A stretch of DNA of 64,000 nt from positions 7,179,001-7,243,000 of the forward strand of contig NC_088357.1 in assembly GCF_036884655.1 (NCBI RefSeq). Reading direction: 5' to 3'. This stretch comes from Musa acuminata AAA Group. Lineage: Eukaryota; Streptophyta; Magnoliopsida; Zingiberales; Musaceae. Position 1 is the stretch's first letter, and each line of letters starts with the position of its first letter. The position numbers were made by a program, and so were the translations under genes. Below are positions 55,727 to 64,000 of this stretch, piece by piece. The notes under the pieces are model-generated. The model was not told the DNA's origin, ran no database searches, and saw only the letters and a list, made by a program, of their open reading frames with translations.

Positions 55727-56305
55727 ATCGTGCTGCTCTTTCAGTGGCTCAGCTCATGTTGCATCCTTCTCAGAACTATTTCTCATTTATATTATAGACT
55801 TTTGAATCATGATATATTTTTTATTTATTTGCCTTATAGTATAAAGAATTTTAAAGTGTCATTGAAATATCTATGAATTTGAAGTTCTTGTTTATTTGAT
55901 CTTTTGACATCCTCTTACAGTTGCTTGATTGTGCAAATTTCTTAAGTCAGATTTTTTAATCAGTTTCATACCTATCTCTTACACCTATGAGATATATATC
56001 TCTGACTTCCAACTTTTGATATCTGAAAATTATCAATTTTTAACAGCTGCATCAATCATCTTTTGAGCTGTGGATGTTGATCTTTCCTGTCCCCTCTCCC
56101 TGTTGTATCTGCTTTTCCATTCATTTACCATTTGCTGAATCTTTTTTGTTCTTTGACATGGCTAATTCATATAGTTGTCCTTGCCGTCTTTACATAATGA
56201 TTTAGTTTATAAACGATCAACTCAGAAGTTGGACAGATAACCTGGCATTTCACTTTGATCTCCTTTTTTTTTTTGCAGGGCATTAATACATCCATAGAAT
56301 ATGTC
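55727..56305. other. Spacer before the copia element
   Basis: AT-rich and without a gene. A T-rich tract then TTTTTTTTTTGCAGGGCATT just before 56290 looks like a splice acceptor, possibly left from the gene that the PPR fragment came from. This is only a resemblance. Confidence 0.35.
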
Positions 56306-56969
56306 TGATAAGTAGATGAGATTTCCCTAACTGTTTGAGGAAATCTCTAGGAAAATTCTCCCTTCTAACCTGTATAAAAGGAAGGGCGATATGTTACTTC
56401 TACAACTTGTTTATCTATTTATTTTCTAACATGGTATCAGAGCAGTTCCTCCTCGGCGACAACAGTATCGCTGTGTGTTAGCCAAGCGGCCACAGTAACA
56501 CCTGCCTCAAGCGGAGTCATTGAAGAAGCACAAGACACGGATTCAGAGCCAGTGCTAACGAGCACCGTCTTGGCTCTGCTCATCCACTTCTTCTCTTCCT
56601 TCATCGTCGGTCTTGCTTTTCTTCGCCAGCCTTGCTCCCTCTCCTATTTGCTGCCTTCAGTAGACACTCTCCGTCGCCGTCACGCAAGGAGGAAAACATT
56701 CTCTCACTGCCTCCTCAATAGCGGTGAACGGCGAACAGCGGTGTCTTCCTCGCTTCCCGGCCAGCAGCAGTCACAACTGCTGGTTGCCGCGTCTTTCCCC
56801 TTCGCTATCGCAGCCGCTTCCCAGCCAGCAGCAGCCGCAACTGCTACATCTTCCTTCCTCTACCGCAGCAGCTTTCGCTACCGCTTTCCTCTATACATCT
56901 AATTGCTGCAGATTTCTCTCACTGCAGTTTCCTTGAGTAACGTTGTAGATTTTCGTGGCCATTTCCCGG

Positions 56970-57163
56970 CGAACCGCAGTCTTGAGTACTGCTGCAATTT
57001 TCGCAGCCATTTTCCGGTGAACTGCAGCCTCTACAATCTGCTGCAGCAAGCAACAATCCATAGTAGCGAACCACAGTCTTGAGTACCGCTGCAGTTTTCG
57101 CGGCCATTTTCCGATGAGCTGCAGCCTCTACAATCTGCTGCAACAAGCAGCAATCCACAACAA
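56970..57163 (+). repeat. 97-bp tandem repeat in the copia leader
   Basis: Two head-to-tail units (56970-57066 and 57067-57163) each include GAACCGCAGTCTTGAGTAC-like sequence and GCAGCCTCTACAATCTGCTG. A partial third lies just upstream (TTTTCGTGGCCATTTCCCGG). The tract sits between the primer-binding site and the gag start and is not protein coding. Confidence 0.85.
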
Positions 57164-57320
57164 CTGCCGACAGCTTTGGGCACTGTTGTAGATTGCCCAA
57201 TCTACTATAGCAATCTATAGCAGCAGCCCCTTCCCTCATTCTCCACCTTGTGTGACCTGAGTATCACACAAGGTTCGCTGCATCTCTTCTAAAAAAAAAA
57301 AAAAAACGAAGGAAAAAAAA

Positions 57321-57865
57321 ATGTCTTCGTTCACTTCTTCTGATGTTTCAGTTCCTGTAGGGACTCCCACTTCTTGTTCTTCTACAGGGCTTATCTCCAT
57401 CAAAGATGGATCGTTTGCCAACTGTGTGACAAAGTCGGCCACTCCGCTAAAGTTTGTCGGTCTCATCCCCGCCTCCCTGCTCCGTCACACTGGCCTCAGG
57501 CAAATCTCCTAACTTCTCCGACACCTAGCCAGTCCAACTGGATTGTCGACTTTGGTGCCTCTCATCACATCACAACTGATCTTCACAATCCTTATGGCGG
57601 CGATGAAGATATCATCATTGGTGATGGTAAAGGACTTCCTATAACTCATACTGGTTCCATAACGCTTAATTCTGACTCTAATACATTTACCCTCGATGAT
57701 GTTTTATGCGCCCCTCATATTAAACGCAACCTCATTTATGTTTCTCAATTTTGTAAACATAACAATACTTCCATTGAATTCTTTCCTGATTCATTTCTTG
57801 TTAAGGACTTGAGCACGGGGGCATCATTGGTCCAAGGCCCGAATAAAGACAATATTTACGAATGA
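57321..57865 (+). pseudogene. Copia gag remnant and aspartic protease, frameshifted
   Basis: The gag-like start (ATG 57321, MSSFTSSDVSVPVG...) leads to TGLISIK near 57404, where most of gag is missing. The text then continues in another frame with the zinc knuckle CQLCDKVGHSAKVC and the protease WIVDFGASHHIT. The catalytic motif normally reads DSGA; here the serine is replaced by phenylalanine. A stop closes this block at about 57863. Confidence 0.8.
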
Positions 57866-57925
57866 CCGTCAGCCTCTCGAATAACCCAGCCCACTGTTCA
57901 TTCTTCTGTTGCGGCTCCAATTGAT

Positions 57926-58813
57926 GTGTGGCATCGTCGGCTTGGTCATCCCTCGTCCTTTATTCAGCAGAAATTATTATCTCGTCACTCTCTTCCTCTT
58001 TTTAAGTCCACTAATTCTATGATGCAATGTGATGCTTGTCTTAGTAATAAGAGTCATCGGCAGCCTTTTGGCTCATCTTCCATTTCCTCCTCTAAACCTT
58101 TTGAAATTATATATACTGATGTTTGGGGTCCTGCTCCAATCTTATCTTTTGATAAGTTCCGATTTTATGTTATTTTTGTACATCACTTCTCTAAGTACAC
58201 ATGGATATATCCTCTTTCCCATAAATCTGACGTTTCTCGTATTTTTTCCACTTTCCAGAAGTTGGTCGAAAACTATTTTTAGTCTACCATTAAAACAGTC
58301 TACTCTGATGGTGGTGGTGAATATCAAGCCCTGGCATCCCATCTCTCAGCTTGTGGCATTCAACACCTCAAGTCTCCCCCACATACTCCTCAACTAGTTG
58401 GTTCTGCCGAACGCAAACATCGGTATATAGTAGAAACTAGACTCACACTTCTACATCAGGCTTCCATGCCTTCAACTTTTTGGACAACAGCCTTTCAAAT
58501 TGCTGTCTACCTAATTAATCGAATGCCTACACTAGTTCTACAATACCAGTCCCCCTTTGACATACTATTTCACAAACCCTCTAACATTCGTAAACTCCGA
58601 GTGTTCGGTTATTTATGTTATCCTTGGTTATGTCCCTATGCCTCTCATAAGTTAACATCCCGATCTACTCCTTGTGTCTTTATTAGTTACTCACTTGAAC
58701 ATAATGCTTTCCGCTGCTATAATCTCCACACTCAAAAAATCTTCATATCACGTCACGTTGTCTTTGTTGAGTCTAACTTTCCTTTCCAAACCCTTCCATA
58801 TCCTGCCATATAG
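57926..58813 (+). pseudogene. Copia integrase (GAG_pre-integrase and rve core)
   Basis: MWHRRLGHPS begins the His/Cys zinc-binding region (CDACLSNKSHR). The catalytic triad is visible as TDVWGP, SDGGGEY and AERKHR. A TAG at 58280-58282 interrupts the core between the first two aspartates, so it is inactive. The typical FGYLCYPW-like motif follows, and the block ends at a stop at 58811-58813. Confidence 0.85.
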
Positions 58814-58867
58814 ACCACTTCACTATCTCACTGGAGTATACCTTCGAATCAATCGGACGAGCCTCCC

Positions 58868-60748
58868 ATGACTTCGTCTACTTCCTCCCCTCCTGATCTG
58901 CACTATATCACTCCAGTTCAACACTTGCCCGTTTCCTCTGTTCCTACTCCACTCCACTCTTCCCCAATTGATGGGGCAATATGTTCGGAAACACAACCAT
59001 CCTCTTTACCTCCTTCTTGCCCAAGTGCCCCTGACGTGTCTCCACTTGACCCGGCTTGTGCCACCGATCCTCACCCAACATCACCTCTCAATCCTGTCGT
59101 CTCTAATCATCCTATGACCACTCGCTCTAAGCATGGTATTTTTAAACCTCGTCAGATACTTAACCTACAAGCTATCATGAATTCCTCATCCCCCAACATT
59201 GAACCCACCACCTTCACTCAAGCCCAAAAATCTCCGCATTGGCGTACTGCCATGAGTGAGGAATATAATGCCCTCCTCCATAATTCAACGTGGGATCTCA
59301 TTCCTTTCCATCCTTCACAAAGCATCATCGGGTGTAAGTGGGTCTTTAGAATTAAGCGGAACCCAAATGACTCTGTTGCCCGATATAAGGCACGCTTGGT
59401 AGCCAAAGGGTTTCATCAACGACCTGTGGTTGATTTCACTGAGACGTTTAGTCCTGTTGTTAAACCCACTACAATCCGGCTTATCTTGAGTCTGGCTACC
59501 ACTAAAGGCTGGCAATTACGACAATTGGATGTTAATAATGCCTTTCTACAGGGATCTCTATCCGAAGATGTTTTTATGCAATAACCCCCCGGTTTTACTC
59601 ATCCTTAGTATCCACAGCATGTTTGCAAACTTCGGAAAGCCATTTATGGACTTCGTTAGGCTCCGAGAGCTTGGTACACTGAACTTAGCTCATTTTTGAC
59701 TTCTGTCGGCTTTCTTAACTCCAAATCTGACACTTCGTTGTTTCTGCGACATCATCATGGAAACACAATGTATATTCTGGTATATGTGGATGATATTATT
59801 GTCACATGCAACAATCCCATCAGCATCCAAGCGTTCATCAAACAGCTAGCAGCTCGATTCTCACTTAAGGATCTCGGACCCTTGAGCTACTTTCTGGGCG
59901 TCGAAGCTACCTTCACATCTTCCGGTCTCCTTTTATCACAACACAAGTACATTCAAGATTTGTTATTAAAGACAAACATGCAGGATGCAAATGCAGTTAC
60001 AACCCCCATCTCTACTAGTGGTTCTCTCAAATTATCATATGGAAGTCCTACTACGGAACCCACTCAATACCGCCAAGTTGTTGGCTCTTTATAATATTTA
60101 GCTCTCACGCGTCCAGACATCTCATTTGCTGTCAACAAATTATCACAGTTTATGCAGCAACCATCTACTCTACACTGGTCTGCGATCAAGAGACTTCTAC
60201 GATATCTTAAAGGGACCCTAAATCATGGACTCTTTTTTCGTAAACACTCTCCACTTCGTCTTCATGCCTTTGCCGATGCTGATTGGGCATGTAACCTTGA
60301 TGATAGAACATCCACATCATGATATATTATCTTCCTTGGTGCTCATCCAATCAGTTGGAGTTTTAAGAAGCAAAAGACAGTCGCCCGGTCTACAACTGAA
60401 GCTGAATACCGTGTCATTACCGCTACCATTGCAGAACTCAATTGGATCACAAATCTACTCCAAGAACTCAACATCGATTCCACCCCTACAATATATTGTG
60501 ATAACATTGGAGCTACCTATCTGTGAGCTAATCCAGTATTCCACTCCCGCATGAAACATATTACTATCGACTTCCACTTTGTCCGCGATCAAGTTGTCCG
60601 CCGTCAACTTCGTGTTTCTCATGTTCATACGGTTGATCAATTGGCCGACTCATTTACGAAGCCTCTAGCTCGTAAACTTTTTGTATTACATCAGTCCAAG
60701 ATTGGCCTCCTTGATCGGAGCACCATCTTGCGGGGGCATGATAAGTAG
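58868..60748 (+). pseudogene. Copia reverse transcriptase and RNase H
   Basis: [19 protein letters not shown] and KARLVAKGF mark the N-terminal RT palm. [10 protein letters not shown] carries the first catalytic aspartate, and YVDDIIVT (about 59780) the YVDD box. RNase H starts near FADADWA (about 60270). There are at least six stops in the frame (for example 59582, about 59608, about 59660, 60092, about 60320 and about 60524). The domain order after the integrase confirms Ty1/copia. Confidence 0.9.
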
Positions 60749-60924
60749 ATGAGATTTCCCTAACTGTTTGAGGAAATCTCTCTACTCTGCTTGAGGGAAA
60801 TCCTCTAACCTGTTGAGGAAAATTCTCCCTTCTAACCTTCTAACCTGTATAAAGGAAAAGTAAGGGGATATGTTAATAACAATCAACTTCTTCTACAACT
60901 TGTTTATCTATTTATTTTCTAACA

Positions 60925-62319
60925 TGGTGGTCAAGTTTAGCAAATGGCAGACCGAGAAGCTTATACCGTGTCTTGTATTCGGAGGCTAAAGGTACCAGCT
61001 AGGATGATACTCTATATTGTTTGAAGAAAGGAAGTGAACAATTGCTACTTTAGTGAAAGTAAGCACTTGTGCTATGTCAATCTCTAAAAAACCATGAAAA
61101 AAAATCAGTGTCTGTCAATCACAAAGAGGAAAAGAAGGATAAGATGAAGCAGCTGAAAGTGCAATCAGTAGGTTGAGGTGGCTCAACTTTTCTGCTGTAG
61201 CAATGCAGCAGAAGTCTGATGGCAAATGACCCATTCTCTGGCCATATTGCAAGTTCATGCCAGCACAAGCACAGAACAATCAACATCTCCAAAGCAGCCC
61301 TTTGTTTGAAACGAGAATATATGGATGCTGTCTTCTTTCTTGTACTGGTAAGTAAATTTCAATGCATTTTAGCACGTTATACCGGTCTCAAAATATACTT
61401 TATCGATAAATTTTATAATCCAATCTTGCAAAGTTTAATATGACTATCAATGAAAGCTCCTTGCAACACTAATGACACAATCTGGTCATTGTGTCATTAT
61501 GGAAAAGTTTAATATATCGAAAAGTTGATGTTTCTATTTGCATTTGATGATTAGTAGTCCATCTTAAGTGAGATGGATTGCATTTCTACATAACTGACCT
61601 CCAATATGTGCACAATGTACCTGTTGCAGTTGATCAGTAAGCTGCCTGCATGGGTGAAACAGAGCTGCAAGTAAATACTAGATTTCTTTAGTAAACACTA
61701 TCAATTTTGTATTCCTGTGTTTACTTGAATTTGTAATGTTTTAGAGTTAAAAACCAATCAGATCAGTAGATATCGTCTGACATTTATTAATCTGAGCAAG
61801 AATCTTAGCCGGTAAAGATATGGTAAGATCTTGGGATCAAAAAAATCTGAGTAGAAATCAATAAGGGTGCATATAATTAATTGGATACTGCATGATATTA
61901 TTTTTCATTGTTGTTTAATTACTTCAAGAATTGCAAATCAATTAATTGTTTGGTATATTGGTATCATTTGGGTTGGACAAGTTGTCAAAATTAGTTCCAA
62001 TTGCTAATTTACTTTCTAAGCAAAGGTAAATGGTGGTTGAATTGACTTGGCTTTGATGTAATCTTATGGATTAGGGCTTAACTAAAAAGGGTAGAATGAT
62101 CCTTATTTTTAGACCAAGAAGCTTATCGGATTCAGTTGGATCTGATCCGAATCCGATATAACATGTATATTTAACAAAGGGGAGCGGAAATCCGTATGCA
62201 ATCCAAATAGAAAGAAGGGCAAATAAATAAAAGGACGGAAAAAGGGGAAGCCGACAGCGAAGAGGTGGCAATTTCCCCCCTTCTTCGTCTTCCGCTGCCC
62301 ATTCGCGCTCTCGATTTCC
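60925..62319. other. Intergenic: between the copia element and the APRL gene
   Basis: AT-rich, with no gene recognised. From about 62240 it becomes GC-rich, as expected for the promoter/leader of the following gene. The plus-strand frames at 61219-61443 have no known domain. Confidence 0.45.
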
Positions 62320-64000
62320 ATGGCCGGATCCTCTCTACGCCTCCTCGAGCTCCACCTCCTCATCGCCGTCGCTTCCCTCACCTTCCCCCGATCCCTGGCG
62401 GCCGTCGTGCCGCCTCTCTGCCCTCGCTCGGGCATCGCCTTCCTCGACGACCTCGGATGTCAGTGCTCTCGTTGGATTGAGCTGTCTTCGCCTCAGGAGG
62501 TACGATTCTTTGCCATACAATCGCCTAGTTCCTCATCCGCTTTTCTCTCTGGTTGTTATGATCATGATCCTCATCCTCATCATTATCTAAAGGTGGGAGC
62601 TTTTTTGTCGTACGTTGCTGTTCGTTTGGGGGCCTGGGTCGGGTTAAGAGATTCGTTGGGTTTTGGATTATCTGTGAAAATCGATCCCCTCGTAATCGTT
62701 TATCTGATTTGAAGTATTGACTTTTTTTGGCTTCCCGTGTGTGATGGTGTGGAAATTCGGTGATTGGTGGTTATTGTTTTTTGCTTTAGTTTGGTGGATG
62801 TCCTTGTGGTATCTCTTGCTTTTTAATCTTATGGTTGTTCATTTTCTCGTTGTCGTATCTTTTTATTTTGCATTTTAAAGAAATTTACTGTACATGAACC
62901 ATAGAATAGCCAAAGAATTATGATATGTGATGCTCTAAATTATGTTTAGTTACTGAACCTTGAAGGCCATTTCTTTGGTTTGTTTGAGAAGGTTTCTGTA
63001 GTCTTATCTCCTTATTTTGAGAAAATAAGAACTGGTGCATAATTGTAATACATTCAAGAAGTAGAGACTGAGGAAGGGAATAACAAGGATTGTAAAGTGC
63101 GAATTTGAGCTACAAAGTGGCTTGTTTCTTGATATGATAAGCAGGCCAGTAATAGCAGCTGAAAGAATTTAATAAAACATTTTCCAAAAGAAGAGGTGTT
63201 GCTCACAATATTCTATTGTACTCTATTGTTCTTTCCATTTTTTAATGTATATGCTTAATTAATTTTTGTTTCTTTTTAATCTCTATTTGACAAATACATG
63301 TTCAAATAAGATGAGAGAATATTTTTAGTATCATCTCATCATTGTATACCATTTAGAAAATTGCTATATTAGATAATTGTTAGACCAGGTATACTTCATA
63401 TATCAGAATTTTGGTAGATAAATATCATTGAGATTGAGATGAGGATGTTGAGAACTTTAGATGGACACATGGGATTACTAGAAAATAGATTCAATTGAGT
63501 GTAAACAAGGAAAAACCAAGTAAGGTGCTGCATACATGTTCAAATAAGATTATCGAATATAGATGCATTGGTTAAATAAGAAAAGTCAATCAGGATTAGT
63601 GGTGCAAGGAGAGGTAAAAATAGACTTAAGAAAACTTAATTAGAAACAATAAAAAAATATTTACTAGGGCTTAATGGCGTAGAACAAATCCATGTAGTCA
63701 GCCATAGTTAGATGGGATCTAATGTCTTGTTGCTGGCTATCATTGTTAATTTGTCAGATAAATGTATTTTTTATGAAAATTTCACCTAGGTATAACTGCA
63801 TCTAATCTCCAGTAACAATGACTTGCATGTGGTTGTAAATTACGGGGTGCCGGTAAATCTGATTTTGTTCTATTCATATTTTGAAGGTGAGTGGAGAGAT
63901 GCTTGAAAGAGAGCTTTCTAATGATCAAAGTGCTTATTACTCTGTCCTCTTCTACGCATCATGGTGCCAATTTTCATCCGACATTCAGCCTATCTTTGAT
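62320..64000 (+). CDS. 5'-adenylylsulfate reductase-like (APRL) thioredoxin-fold protein, partial
   Basis: Exon 1 (62320-62499, 60 codons) has a signal peptide (MAGSSLRLLELHLLIAVASL) and then a cysteine-rich luminal start (CPRSGIAFLDDLGCQCSRWI). Exon 2 begins at 63887 and runs off the window end (38 codons seen) with SGEMLERELS, YYSVLFYASWCQFSS and IQPIFD. Plant APRL proteins have a signal peptide, one thioredoxin domain, and a transmembrane helix that would lie to the right. The usual active-site text is WCPFS; here the proline is glutamine (WCQFS). There is no second active-site cysteine, which is normal for this family. Function in APRL is poorly known; they lack the sulfate-reductase domain. 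Intron 1 is 1.4 kb. The sequence is truncated only by the window. Confidence 0.85.

Larger units (their letters stand above)
56306..60924 (+). mobile_element. Degenerate Ty1/copia LTR retrotransposon with deleted gag
   Basis: 5' LTR 56306-56431 and 3' LTR 60739-60924 both start TGATAAGTAG and end CTAACA. The primer-binding site TGGTATCAGAGC (56432-56443) follows the 5' LTR and matches plant initiator tRNA-Met. A polypurine tract GCGGGGGCA (60730-60738) precedes the 3' LTR. Order of domains is zinc knuckle CX2CX4HX4C (about 57413-57455), protease, integrase, reverse transcriptase and RNase H, the copia order. The 5' LTR is about 60 bp shorter than the 3' LTR through internal deletion. No matching 5-bp target duplication was found (ATGTC versus TGGTG). 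Many stops and frame breaks make it non-functional. Confidence 0.93.

Noticed and set aside
55357..55797. 146-codon frame around the PPR fragment
   Set aside because: No domain in this frame; the recognisable PPR motif is in another frame of the same DNA.
56552..56902. 116-codon frame at the left of the copia element
   Set aside because: Lies in the non-coding leader before gag; Ser/Ala/Gln-rich text from CAGCAG words, not a gag domain.
62109..62520. Minus-strand frames opposite the APRL first exon
   Set aside because: Shadows of the GC-rich exon 1 and its leader.

Overview
This is nuclear plant DNA. Coding exons carry canonical GT/AG introns, intergenic DNA is AT-rich with long microsatellites, and plant-specific families are present (VAMP72 R-SNARE, DUF538, adenylylsulfate-reductase-like thioredoxin, degenerate Ty1/copia and Ty3/gypsy elements). 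GC-rich first exons and the style of the repeats suggest a monocot. A banana-type (Zingiberales) genome is my guess, not something shown here.

Left part (1-20 kb): the first exon of a bHLH79-type transcription factor (minus strand, rest off the left edge) lies head-to-head with a complete five-exon VAMP721/722-like R-SNARE. Next come a complete 11-exon CCR4-type deadenylase of 577 residues and a small secreted DUF538 protein gene. Upstream of the DUF538 gene is a duplicated block carrying two G-boxes. From 13.8 to 20 kb is a patchwork of local duplications wrapped around a broken succinyl-CoA ligase alpha pseudogene, with one SINE-like insertion.

Middle (21-51 kb): two complete minus-strand genes. 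The first is a PP2A catalytic subunit (11 exons, 314 residues, all metal-binding residues present). The second is a very large 15-exon gene of 21.6 kb for a 1388-residue CPSF-A/DDB1/SF3B3-family protein resembling Arabidopsis At3g11960. I could join every exon of both in frame. The introns of the large gene hold microsatellites, a long inverted-repeat (foldback) element and SINE-like fragments.

Right part (51-64 kb): a transposon-rich stretch. A 1.5-kb solo LTR with perfect 5-bp target duplications sits inside the gag region of an older Ty3/gypsy remnant. Next are a 45-codon fragment of a PPR gene and a 4.6-kb Ty1/copia element with both LTRs, a deleted gag and many stop codons. The window ends inside the second exon of an APR-like (APRL) thioredoxin-fold gene.

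The intact genes look like ordinary housekeeping or trafficking loci (mRNA decay, RNA processing, phosphatase signalling, secretion) and do not form a pathway cluster. I found no convincing new multi-gene system. The interest lies in the nested and decayed mobile elements, the split pseudogene and a few candidate regulatory features.
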